This document shows, piece after piece, positions 42,933-51,046 of a stretch of 64,000 nucleotides of DNA. A program made the translations under genes and the position numbers. Under the pieces are notes generated by a model, which saw nothing but the letters and a program-made list of their open reading frames with translations, had not been told where the DNA came from and made no database searches. How positions within the stretch are numbered: the first letter of the stretch is position 1; the number at the start of each line of letters is the position of its first letter. The stretch is from Cryptosporangium minutisporangium (GTDB lineage Bacteria; Actinomycetota; Actinomycetes; Mycobacteriales; Cryptosporangiaceae), in contig NZ_BAAAYN010000017.1 of the NCBI RefSeq assembly GCF_039536245.1, forward strand, positions 61,801 to 125,800, in the 5' to 3' direction.

Positions 42933-43034
42933 GAATTTTCGGGAAGACCACCGCTCCGGGCGGGCGCGCGGACGGATTTTCGGGAAGACCACCGCTCGCG
43001 GCGGGCGCGGGGCGGATTGTCGGGAAAACCACCC
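42933..43034. repeat. Three-unit array of a ~40-bp repeat, locus 1
   Basis: The core GATTTTCGGGAAGACCACCG occurs at about 42933, 42975 and 43015, with the last copy reading GATTGTCGGGAAAACCACC. Between cores are GC-rich, partly self-complementary segments (GGGCGGGCGCGCGG). The array occupies the 282-base interval between udgX and the oxidoreductase operon. The same core in opposite orientation and with the same spacing recurs at 59105-59204. Confidence 0.75.
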
Positions 43035-43084
43035 GCCCACGCGGGCTCGCGCCGCCCCGCTCGGGATGCGGCGGTGGTACGGGG

Positions 43085-43711
43085 TCAGGCGACGGCTCGG
43101 GCCGCCACCGTGAGATCCGCGACGAGGTCCGCGTAACCCTTCTCGCGGGCGTCGTCCGGCATCCGCAGGATCGCCGACGGGTGGATCGTGATCAGCGCCT
43201 TCGTGCGCTCCTCGGCACCGGGGCCGGTGTACTGCAGCAGCTCACCGCGGTCCTTGGTCACCCGGTACTTCGAGCCGAGCAGCGCCTTCACCGCGGTCGC
43301 GCCGAGGCACACCACCACCTCCGGGTGCACGGCCGAGATCTCGGCGGCCACCCAGGGATTGCACGCGCGGATGTGCTCCGGCTGCGGCGTCTGGTGGATC
43401 CGCCGCTTGCCCCGCTGCTCGAACCGGAAGTGTTTCACCGCGTTGGTCACGTAGACCGCGCCCTGCTCGAATCCGGCCTCGGCGACCGCCCGCTGCAACA
43501 GCTTGCCCGCCGGACCCACGAACGGCAGCCCGCGCTGGTCCTCGACGTCGCCCGGCTGCTCCCCCACGAGCAGCACTTTCGCCTCCGGGTTGCCGGCACC
43601 GAACACGGTCTGGGTGGCCGGCGCGTACAACTCACACGCGGTACATCCGGCAGCGACTGCCTTGAGCGCCGGGAGGTCCGCTTGGGCGGGGATGAGAGTG
43701 CTGGCGTCCAT
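43085..43711 (-). CDS. udgX: UdgX-type uracil-DNA glycosylase (uracil-DNA cross-linking)
   Basis: A 208-residue family 4-like uracil-DNA glycosylase. Four cysteines (23, 26, 117, 135) fit the 4Fe-4S cluster ligands. Motif 1 is GEQPGDVEDQRGLPFVGPAGK (residues 50-70), and the C-terminal motif is HPSAILR. The insertion GKRRIH at residues 101-106 is the hallmark of UdgX, whose histidine forms a covalent bond with the abasic sugar after uracil excision instead of releasing DNA. This makes it a DNA-repair enzyme that traps lesions, best known from Mycobacterium smegmatis. It stands alone between a repeat array and a divergent epimerase gene. Confidence 0.92.
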   Translation of the reverse strand: MDASTLIPAQADLPALKAVAAGCTACELYAPATQTVFGAGNPEAKVLLVGEQPGDVEDQRGLPFVGPAGKLLQRAVAEAGFEQGAVYVTNAVKHFRFEQRGKRRIHQTPQPEHIRACNPWVAAEISAVHPEVVVCLGATAVKALLGSKYRVTKDRGELLQYTGPGAEERTKALITIHPSAILRMPDDAREKGYADLVADLTVAARAVA

Positions 43712-43836
43712 CGCCCGATATCGTGCCCCGAACGGAGTGCTCTATGCATTCCCAAACGCATGACTGCCCGGTGTCGGCCCGGTCCGGTGATCGGGTCGAA
43801 GCACCTGGGTGATCTTCCCGACGATGTGGAGGCTCG

Positions 43837-44754
43837 ATGGCGGCGCGGTGGAACATCCCGTCCGGACATCAGTGGACGATCGAGGCGGGTACCCAGCGGG
43901 CGACGCTGGTCGAGATCGGTGGTGGTATCCGCGAGTACACGGTGAACGGTCGGGAGATCCTGGCCGGATACCCGGCCGACGCGATGGCGGCGAAGGGGGT
44001 CGGCCAGATCCTGGCGCCGTGGCCGAACCGGATCAGAGACGGCAAGTACACGTTCGGCGGCGAAGACCACAAGCTGTCCTGGGACGAGCCGGAGAAGCGC
44101 ACTGCGATCCACGGTCTGGTTCGCTGGGAGATGTGGGACCGGCTGGACCACACCCCGACCGCGGTGACGTTGGCCCGGACCGTCCAGCCGCGACCGGGTT
44201 ACCCGTTCGCGCTCGTCCTGCGGGTGCACTACTCGCTGGGCAAGGACGGTCTCAAGGTCGAGCACCAGGCGACGAACGTCGGGCCGAACCCGGCGCCGTT
44301 CGGCCTGGGCATCCACCCGTACCTGACGCTCGGCGGCGAACCGCTGGACGACGCGACCCTGCGGCTGCCCGCCGGTCGCCGGATCCTCACCGACGAACGT
44401 CTGCTGCCGACCGGCGTCGAGGACGTCGACGGCACCGAGTGGGACTACCGCAAGGGCCGGAAGATCGGCTCCGCCTCGCTGGACACGCCGTTCGTCGTCA
44501 CCGAGCGGGACGCGGACGGCATCGCGGTCTCCGAGCTGGTCGACGCCGAAGGGCGCGGCGGGCAGCTCTGGCAGGACGCGTCGTTCGGCTGGGTGCAGGC
44601 CTACAACGGGGTCGGGCCGAACGGCGTGGCGAACCAGGCCGTCGCGGTCGAGCCGATGACGTGCCCGCCGGACGCGTTCAACTCCGGCGAAGGCCTGATC
44701 ACACTGCAACCAGGCGAACGCTGGAGCGGTACGTGGGGCGTGCGTCCCCTCTAA
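43837..44754 (+). CDS. Aldose 1-epimerase family protein
   Basis: A 305-residue galactose mutarotase-like protein. Recognisable elements are GGGIREYTVNGREILAGYP, the base-region LAPWPNRIRDGKYTFGGEDHKLSWDEPEKRTAIHGLVRWEMW with the catalytic histidine, PAPFGLGIHPYLTL with a second histidine, and AVEPMTCPPDAFNSGEGLITLQPGE with the catalytic glutamate. It interconverts sugar anomers in the cytoplasm. The family includes glucose-6-phosphate epimerases, so the exact sugar is open. ATG at 43837 follows TGGAGG. It converges on the photolyase gene across a long hairpin. Confidence 0.9.
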   Translation: MAARWNIPSGHQWTIEAGTQRATLVEIGGGIREYTVNGREILAGYPADAMAAKGVGQILAPWPNRIRDGKYTFGGEDHKLSWDEPEKRTAIHGLVRWEMWDRLDHTPTAVTLARTVQPRPGYPFALVLRVHYSLGKDGLKVEHQATNVGPNPAPFGLGIHPYLTLGGEPLDDATLRLPAGRRILTDERLLPTGVEDVDGTEWDYRKGRKIGSASLDTPFVVTERDADGIAVSELVDAEGRGGQLWQDASFGWVQAYNGVGPNGVANQAVAVEPMTCPPDAFNSGEGLITLQPGERWSGTWGVRPL

Positions 44755-44761
44755 GCCGATC

Positions 44762-44813
44762 GAGGCGTTGCACGTTCTCGTGCCGCATGACGGAGCAGAA
44801 TGTGCAACGCCTC
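44762..44813. terminator. Long hairpin between convergent genes
   Basis: GAGGCGTTGCAC (44762-44773) pairs perfectly with GTGCAACGCCTC (44802-44813). Pairing continues inward for five more positions (GTTCT / AGAAT, one G-U). It overlaps the stop codon of the photolyase gene by two bases and follows the epimerase stop by seven, so it probably terminates both. Confidence 0.8.
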
Positions 44814-46173
44814 AGGCGCGGACCTCGTCGAAGCGGGCCAGGGTCTCTCGGCGTTCGGCTGCGTGGTCGACGATCGGCTTGGGATACCCGTCCGGGGGCT
44901 TCGGCAGCGTCCAGGGCTCGTGCACCGCACCGCCCCCGACCCCGGCGAGTTCCGGCACCCACCGGCGCACGTAGGCCCCGTCGGGGTCGAACTTCTTGCC
45001 CTGCGTCACCGGGTTGAACACCCGGACGTACGGCGCCGCGTCCGTTCCGGTGCCGGCCACCCACTGCCAGTTGTGGTTGTTGCTCGCGTAGTCCCCGTCG
45101 ACCAGCCGGTCGAGGAAGTACGCGGCTCCCCGCTGCCACGGCAGGTGCAGGTCTTTCACCAGGAACGACGCGGTGATCATCCGCACCCGGTTGTGCATCC
45201 AGCCGATCGCGCGCAGCTGCCGCATTCCGGCGTCGACGATCGGATATCCCGTGTGACCGGAAGCCCAGGCGGTGAACCGCTCGTCGGCGCGCGGCCCCGA
45301 GTCCGTCCGGATACCACCCACCCGGGCGTCCAACGACTCCCAGAGGCTCTCCGGCCGGTGGAACAGCACATCGGCGTAGAAGTCCCGCCAACACAGCTCG
45401 TTCCGGAGCGTGTCGGCGCCGACCCCGCGGTGACGGGCCAGCTCGGCCAGGATCGTCCGCGGATGCAGCTCGCCGTACTTGAGGTGGACGGACAGACCGG
45501 AGGTGCCTTCCCGGTCCGGGCGGTTCCGCTCGGTCGCGTAGTCCCGGATCGGGCCGTCCAGGAACGCGGACAACCGCTCGCGGGCGGCGTCCTCACCGGC
45601 GTCGGGAAGGTCGACGTCCGGCAGGTCGGGCACCGAGGGAGGCCCGGCGGAGTCGTGCGCGGGCAGCCAGGAGACGGCGCGCGGCGCGGCGACCGGAGCC
45701 CGCCAGCCGTGGGCGGCCCAGGCTTTGGAGTACGGCGTGAACACCCGGTACGGCGAGTCATCAGACTTCCGGACCCGGCCCGGTGCGACGGCGTACGGCG
45801 AACCCGTGCGGTGCAGCGTGACGCCGTGGCCGGTGAGCGCCTTCTCGACCTGCTGATCGCGACCCCGGCCGTACGGTCCGTAATCGGCGGCGATGTGCAC
45901 CTCCTCGGCGCCGATCGCGGCGGCCACCCGGGGCACCTCCTCGACCGGATCGCCGTACCGGATCAGCAGGGCGCCGCCTAGCGACTCGTCGAGCGCGCGC
46001 AGCGACCGCACCAGATGGCTGACCCGGGGCCCTCCTGCCGCCCGCAACGGCATCGGATCCAGCACGAACAGCGCCAGAACACCGTCGTCAGCGGCGGCGC
46101 TCACCGCAGCGAGCAGCGCCGGGTTGTCGGTGAGCCGCAGATCACGGCGGAACCAGAACACGGTGTTCGGCAT
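44812..46173 (-). CDS. phrB: Deoxyribodipyrimidine photolyase
   Basis: A 453-residue photolyase/cryptochrome family protein. The N-terminal antenna-binding domain begins VFWFRRDLRLTDNPALLAA. The C-terminal FAD-binding domain has TSGLSVHLKYGELHPRTI, NELCWRDFYADVLFHRP, GYPIVDAGMRQLRAIGWMHNRVRMITASFLVKDLHLPWQRGAAYF and DYASNNHNWQWVAGTGTDAAPYVRVFNPVTQGKKFDPDGAYVRRWVPEL, all diagnostic of class I CPD photolyases. It repairs UV dimers using blue light. ATG at 46173 is used; an in-frame GTG at 46188 would add five residues. Confidence 0.93.
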   Translation of the reverse strand: MPNTVFWFRRDLRLTDNPALLAAVSAAADDGVLALFVLDPMPLRAAGGPRVSHLVRSLRALDESLGGALLIRYGDPVEEVPRVAAAIGAEEVHIAADYGPYGRGRDQQVEKALTGHGVTLHRTGSPYAVAPGRVRKSDDSPYRVFTPYSKAWAAHGWRAPVAAPRAVSWLPAHDSAGPPSVPDLPDVDLPDAGEDAARERLSAFLDGPIRDYATERNRPDREGTSGLSVHLKYGELHPRTILAELARHRGVGADTLRNELCWRDFYADVLFHRPESLWESLDARVGGIRTDSGPRADERFTAWASGHTGYPIVDAGMRQLRAIGWMHNRVRMITASFLVKDLHLPWQRGAAYFLDRLVDGDYASNNHNWQWVAGTGTDAAPYVRVFNPVTQGKKFDPDGAYVRRWVPELAGVGGGAVHEPWTLPKPPDGYPKPIVDHAAERRETLARFDEVRA

Positions 46174-46371
46174 GCGCCCGATCCTCACCCGGCTGGTCCG
46201 GTTTCGCGACCCGAGGCCGCTTCATACCGTGCAAAAACGACTACAACGGGTTATCCATAACAAGAACTGACCGGACGGTTGAGGCTGCCTGCGCCCGGTC
46301 GGCACCCCGGGGCGTGCGCCGCTCGCTAGGCTGAACCGACGGTGGCTGGGGACGAAAGGAGCGTAAGGACC

Positions 46372-46704
46372 GTGATATTCAAGGCGGTCCGGGACGGGAA
46401 GCCGTACCCCGACCACGGTCTGTCGCTGCGGGAGTGGGCTCGGATCCCACCCCGTCAGGTCCGCCTCGACCAGCTGGTGACGACCAAGCGGGAGCTGGCC
46501 CTCGACCGGCTACTCGCCGAGGACTCGACGTTCTACGGCGATCTGTTCCCGCACGTGGTCGAGTTCGACGGTGCTCTGTACCTGGAGGACGGGCTCCACC
46601 GCGCGCTGCGCGCGGCACTGCAGCAACGCACGACGATGCACGTACGCGTGCTGGTGCACGAACCCGTGCGTGACGACGCGGGCGCCCCGTCCGTCTCTGC
46701 CTGA
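46372..46704 (+). CDS. Conserved small protein, ParB/sulfiredoxin-like fold
   Basis: A 110-residue protein of a conserved actinobacterial family without an assigned function. It reads VIFKAVRDGKPYPDHGLSLREWARIPPRQVRLDQLVTTKRELALDRLLAEDSTFYGDLFPHVVEFDGALYLEDGLHRALRAALQQRTTMHVRVLVHE. The pattern of a strand-helix start, then a histidine/arginine-containing GLHRALRAAL segment after YLEDG, resembles the ParB N-terminal / sulfiredoxin-like nucleotide-binding fold. GTG at 46372 is chosen because homologues I recall start with VIFKAVRDG; an in-frame GTG at 46342 adds ten residues. Its stop directly abuts the stop of the convergent beta-propeller gene with no base between. Confidence 0.72.
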   Translation: MIFKAVRDGKPYPDHGLSLREWARIPPRQVRLDQLVTTKRELALDRLLAEDSTFYGDLFPHVVEFDGALYLEDGLHRALRAALQQRTTMHVRVLVHEPVRDDAGAPSVSA

Positions 46705-48030
46705 TCACGCGCCCAGGCGGCGGACGCGCAGCACCAGCCAGATCGCCAGTACCAGGACGACCACCACGGCAGCGTTCACCCAGAACGGCGCCGGCCAGGG
46801 CATCGGCCGTGGCGACCGGCCGTCGAACCGGTCGGCGGCGACCAGATTCGCGGCGACGTCCACGTGCCGGGCGCCCGACGGGAGCGTGACCAGCGTCCGC
46901 CGATCGCCGGTCGGACCGAGACCGATCAGCTCCGCGTCGCCCACTGCCCGGTAGTCGGTCTCCTCGACCTCGTCGCCGTCGACGCGCAGGGTGCCTGCGC
47001 CGTCGCTGCTCAGGTCCTCGCCTGCTCGGTACCGGACGACGGCCAGCTCGCCGCTGTCGGACCGGCCGAGGACCCGCACCGCCGAGCCGGTCAGCCGGTC
47101 GAAGCCGCCGGTGAGCGGCGCGCCGCTGGTCGCGTTGATCTCGTCGACCTGCCAGGTCCGGTCGTCCAGCGCGTCGCGGGTGCAGAGCTTCGTACAGCCG
47201 GAGAGCGTGAGGACGGCGATCCGGCTGCCGTCGGCGCTCCAGGCCCCGATTCCGGCCAGCCGGCGGTCCGGCCCGAGGTTGGCCAGCGTCCGGGCGCTCC
47301 GGGAGGCCGTGTCGACGATCCGCAGAGCGTCACCGACCTGGACCACGACGCTCCGCCCGTCCGGGGAGAACGCGGCCAGATGTGCCCGGTGGACCGGGAC
47401 GGCGCCGAGGTCCGCGAGGCGGCTCACCGTGCCGGTGGCCAGGTCGAGCAGGTTCAGGTCCCCACCGGTCCACGGCCCGTGCTCGGGCGCCGCCGCCACG
47501 TGGACCAGCAGCTTCTCGCCGTCCGACGACCACGCCACCGGACGGGCCGCCCCACTTCCCCGAATCGCCAACCGGGTCGACTTCCCGGTGGACAGCTCGG
47601 TGATCCAGATCGCCGGATCAGTGCTGACCGGATCCGGCGACGGAGAGCCCGAGGCCCGCGCCACGGGGTGCGGGAGCGCGTCGGCCACCGCGGTGCCGTC
47701 CGGGGAGAGCAGGACGTCCTCACCAGCCTGGACGTCGACCTTGTACCGCAACGTGCGGTACACCCCGGTCTCGGCGACCACCGCGACCTTGCCGCGGTAG
47801 GTCACCCCGCGCATCCCCCAGCCGTCGCCGCTGACCAGTACGGTCGCCGGTCCGGCCGGATCGTCGCGCACGTTCGCCTGCCAGCCGAACGGCTCGAACA
47901 CCTCCGCCGGTGCGACCAACCGGCCTTGGTCGACGACCCGTTGCGCACTGCCGTAGCCGGCGAGGACCGCCAGCAGCAGTGCGACGCACACCGTGATCGC
48001 GAGCGCGGCCAGGGTGCGTAACAGCTTCAC
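46705..48030 (-). CDS. Membrane-anchored beta-propeller protein
   Basis: A 441-residue protein. Residues 5-28 form an N-terminal signal anchor (LRTLAALAITVCVALLLAVLAG) and residues 414-433 a C-terminal helix (FWVNAAVVVVLVLAIWLVLRV). Between them lies an extracytoplasmic domain of WD40/TolB-like repeats, visible as recurrent blades ending in WSSDGEKLLVHVA, FSPDGRSVVVQVG, and WSADGSRIAVLTL. The two ends are cytoplasmic, so the propeller is displayed outside the membrane. GTG at 48030 overlaps the stop of the upstream sacsin-type ATPase (GTGA), so the two are coupled. Function unknown; a sensor or scaffold partner of the ATPase is possible. Confidence 0.78.
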   Translation of the reverse strand: MKLLRTLAALAITVCVALLLAVLAGYGSAQRVVDQGRLVAPAEVFEPFGWQANVRDDPAGPATVLVSGDGWGMRGVTYRGKVAVVAETGVYRTLRYKVDVQAGEDVLLSPDGTAVADALPHPVARASGSPSPDPVSTDPAIWITELSTGKSTRLAIRGSGAARPVAWSSDGEKLLVHVAAAPEHGPWTGGDLNLLDLATGTVSRLADLGAVPVHRAHLAAFSPDGRSVVVQVGDALRIVDTASRSARTLANLGPDRRLAGIGAWSADGSRIAVLTLSGCTKLCTRDALDDRTWQVDEINATSGAPLTGGFDRLTGSAVRVLGRSDSGELAVVRYRAGEDLSSDGAGTLRVDGDEVEETDYRAVGDAELIGLGPTGDRRTLVTLPSGARHVDVAANLVAADRFDGRSPRPMPWPAPFWVNAAVVVVLVLAIWLVLRVRRLGA

Positions 48031-50951
48031 AACTCGGATACCAGCGGCGCATCGAGCAGCTCGGCGACGGAGACCGGATCGTCACCGCCGAGGATCGGTG
48101 CCCGGCCGTCCAGCGCGTCGAGACGCCACGGCTGGTCGAGGATCGCGACTTGGTCGGCGTCGGCCACCGCGTCCGGAGCGACCCGGATCCGGGCCGGTGC
48201 CGGAACCCGGGCCCCGGCCAGCGCCTCGGCGATCCGGGCGTAGATCAGCGGAACGATCCACGGCACCGCGGTGCGGTCGGCGTCCGCGAGCCGGTGCAGC
48301 AGGTCGGTGGGGTCGGTCGCGATCGCGTCGTGCAGACCGGTACGGCAGCCGAGCAGTGCCAAAAAGGCCGGGTCCGCAGGCTGCGCGGTGGTGGCGGCCA
48401 CGTCGTAGAGGCCGTCCAGGTCGACCGCGTCCGGAGTGCGGAGTTCACTCGGCGGACGTCCGTCCAGGATGGGTTCTCGGGCGAGCCACCAGCGGCTGTA
48501 CGCCGGTACCTCGATCCGGGTGCCGTCGGGGGTGACCGCGAACGCGGTGGCGTTGAGCACGTCTCGCGGCGCCCCGGACGCGAGCAGCTCCAGCGCGACC
48601 GGCCACTGCTCCGGATCGACGAGATCCAGATCGCGGATGGCACGGAACCGTTCGATCCGGGTGCCGGGGGGCGCGCCGACGGTGCCGGTCGGGTCGATCG
48701 TCTCGATCACCGCGTCCGCCCACTCGGCCAGGCCGTCGAGGTCGAGGTCCGCGTCCTCGCTCTCCAGGTCGGTGAGGTCGACGAGATCGAGGTCGTCGGC
48801 TTCGAGCACGGTGAACGTCGTCAGGCAACCCACCGCGGGCAGCACGTCCGGCCCGTGGGCGGCGAGGACGTCGTTCGCGAAGTCCTCGTCGACGACGCCG
48901 AACGGGGCGTCGTCGGTGCCCATGCCGGCGAGCACCCGGACCAGCGGCGAGCCGGGTACGACCAGCTCACCGGCCGGGTACCAGTCGTCGTCGGCGGGCA
49001 GCGCGAGCTCGGCCAGCCACGGCTGCTCACCGGGGCGGATCCCGGCGGCGACGACGAGCGCGAGGATCGCCTCGGCCAGCGACTCGGGCTCGTCGGCGTC
49101 GAGCGAGTCGGCGACCGCGGCGCGGACCCGGTCGTCGGCCAGGATCGTGTGCACGGTTGCCGGGCGCGCCCCGAGCCGCACCAGCAGGTCGCTGCCGGTG
49201 GCGTCCGGGTGGACGACGCGGAGCCCCAGCGGCGCGAGTGTGTCCGGGGCGACCGCGGCGAGGTCCGGGCCGGGCAGCAGGGCCCCGCGCACGCCGGTGA
49301 TCGTGCGTCCGTCGGTGAGCGGCACCGGCAGCGCGGCCAGGGCGTCCGGATCCAGGCTCGCCGGCTCCAGCGCCGCGTAGAGGCGACCCCACCAGGCCGG
49401 GGACCGATCGAGGCCGGCCACCGCGTCGACGACGTCGGCGACGCCCAGCCGCCGGACGCCCAGCGCGTCGAGCGCACCGGCGGCAGCGCGGGAGGACCAG
49501 TCGGCGGGTAGCAGCCCCGGCACGACGCCGGCCAGCGCGTCCACCAACGCGTCCGCCGCGGCCGCCAGCTCGGACGTGAGGGCGACCGCGTCTTCCGGCG
49601 TCACCCGCTTCGGCTCCGCCGTGACGTCCGGCCTCCCGGCAGCGTTCGGCTCCGGCGCGGCCTCCGGGGGGACGCCGAGGCCCGTGGCGAGCAGGTCGAG
49701 CTCGTCGTCGCGCAGCGGATCATCGGCACTGGCCACCGGCTCGGGGCTCGGCACCGCGGGCAGGAAGGCGGTGCCCCGGAGCTTCGTGAGCGTCAGCGAG
49801 CAGATCGCCGCATCGAGCGGAGCCTTACCGAGGCCGGGGCGCGGCACCAGCGCCAGCGCCTCGACCACCGGCGGGGCCGCGGCCAGCAACGACACCACCG
49901 TGTCCGCGGCCCGTGCCGCGAGCCAGTCGGTCAACGGTCCTTGCGCCACCCGGCGACGGGACACCTCCAGCGGGAACGTGGCGGCGAGGTGCAGCGGCAG
50001 CGAAAGCGGCTCGTCGGTCGGTGACGGCGCGTGCAGCACCGTGTCACCGGGCAACGGCGACGGCACCCCGTCGGTCAGCGGCACGGCCGCGAGCGTGCGG
50101 TACCGCGCCAGCGCCGCGCGCTCCTCCAGCGGACGCTCCGCCAGCAGCTCCGCAGGCACTTCGCCCTCGGCACCGTGGACGAGCCAGGTCGTCACCGTGC
50201 CGTTCTCGGCGAGCGACACCGTCTGCTCGCCTGCCCCCGCCCGCTCGATCACCCGCTCGACGCCGTCGACCGCGATCTCCAGGCGGCTCAGGCCGGGGAA
50301 CGCGAACAGCAGCGTCGGCTCGACGTCGGCCAGCAAGGTCCGGACCCACTCGGTCGCGTCCGGCCGTACCGGCAGATGCACCTCGGTGTCGAATCCGGCC
50401 GGCGGCGGTGCGTCGGCCGGCCACGCGAGCCGGAGCACCGGCACGCCGCCGTCCCGCCGTGCCAGCTCGGCAGCGGCCGCTCCGCCGAGCGTGGCCACCT
50501 CGGCCCTGGTCCGCTCCGCGGAGAACCGCACCCCACCGGCGTGCGAACGCACCTCGGGTTCGTCGCTCACCGCGAGGACGGCGGCGAACCCCACCCCGAA
50601 CCTTCCGACGGTGGCGGGCTCCCGGGCGTCGCCCGATGTGGTTTTGGCGGAGGCGCGCAGCGACGTGAGCCCGTCGACGCCGGCCGCGTCCAACGGCGCA
50701 CCGGTGTTGGCGACCGACAGGACGCCGTCGGCGTACGCGAAGCGCAGTACGCCGGACGCGCCGGCGCGAGCCGCGGCGTCGGACGCGTTCTGGGCCAGCT
50801 CCACGACCAGGCGGTCGGCGTAGCCGCCGAGCCCGCCGCGGACCAGCTCCTCCTCGGCGTTCGCGTCCTCCCGGAATCGGGTCGCGACGCTTGCCCAAGA
50901 CGCGAGAACGGCGGCCCGCCGCTCCGCAAGACCGAACGGGTCGGTGGTCAC
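48027..50951 (-). CDS. Sacsin-type N-terminal ATPase (HSP90-like GHKL) protein
   Basis: A 974-residue cytoplasmic protein. Residues about 20-220 form a GHKL/HSP90-like ATPase domain of the sacsin N-terminal type: LVVELAQNASDAAARAG (N box with the catalytic Glu/Asn), VLSVANTGAPLDAAGVDGLTSLRASAKTT (ATP lid region), and GRFGVGFAAVLAVSDEPEV (G2 motif). The remaining 750 residues are long Ala/Leu/Asp-rich helical and repeat-like stretches with no named domain. Related actinobacterial proteins are annotated as molecular chaperone or ATP-binding protein without known clients. GTG at 50951 is likely but not certain; another in-frame GTG lies at 51011. It is coupled to the beta-propeller gene and follows DUF3027 on the same strand. 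Confidence 0.82.
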   Translation of the reverse strand: MTTDPFGLAERRAAVLASWASVATRFREDANAEEELVRGGLGGYADRLVVELAQNASDAAARAGASGVLRFAYADGVLSVANTGAPLDAAGVDGLTSLRASAKTTSGDAREPATVGRFGVGFAAVLAVSDEPEVRSHAGGVRFSAERTRAEVATLGGAAAAELARRDGGVPVLRLAWPADAPPPAGFDTEVHLPVRPDATEWVRTLLADVEPTLLFAFPGLSRLEIAVDGVERVIERAGAGEQTVSLAENGTVTTWLVHGAEGEVPAELLAERPLEERAALARYRTLAAVPLTDGVPSPLPGDTVLHAPSPTDEPLSLPLHLAATFPLEVSRRRVAQGPLTDWLAARAADTVVSLLAAAPPVVEALALVPRPGLGKAPLDAAICSLTLTKLRGTAFLPAVPSPEPVASADDPLRDDELDLLATGLGVPPEAAPEPNAAGRPDVTAEPKRVTPEDAVALTSELAAAADALVDALAGVVPGLLPADWSSRAAAGALDALGVRRLGVADVVDAVAGLDRSPAWWGRLYAALEPASLDPDALAALPVPLTDGRTITGVRGALLPGPDLAAVAPDTLAPLGLRVVHPDATGSDLLVRLGARPATVHTILADDRVRAAVADSLDADEPESLAEAILALVVAAGIRPGEQPWLAELALPADDDWYPAGELVVPGSPLVRVLAGMGTDDAPFGVVDEDFANDVLAAHGPDVLPAVGCLTTFTVLEADDLDLVDLTDLESEDADLDLDGLAEWADAVIETIDPTGTVGAPPGTRIERFRAIRDLDLVDPEQWPVALELLASGAPRDVLNATAFAVTPDGTRIEVPAYSRWWLAREPILDGRPPSELRTPDAVDLDGLYDVAATTAQPADPAFLALLGCRTGLHDAIATDPTDLLHRLADADRTAVPWIVPLIYARIAEALAGARVPAPARIRVAPDAVADADQVAILDQPWRLDALDGRAPILGGDDPVSVAELLDAPLVSEL

Positions 50952-51046
50952 CAGCGCTGCACTTCGGCGACCGGTGACGACGGACGCGTCAGGGATGACG
51001 CCCGCTCGCACGGGCGCAGGTCGATTCCGGTCGACGACACGGAGCG

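Noticed and set aside
44699-45394. Minus-strand frame overlapping the photolyase 3' end and the terminator hairpin
   Set aside because: It is a shadow in another frame. Similar peptides on both strands (ENVQRL / QNVQRL) simply come from the inverted repeat.
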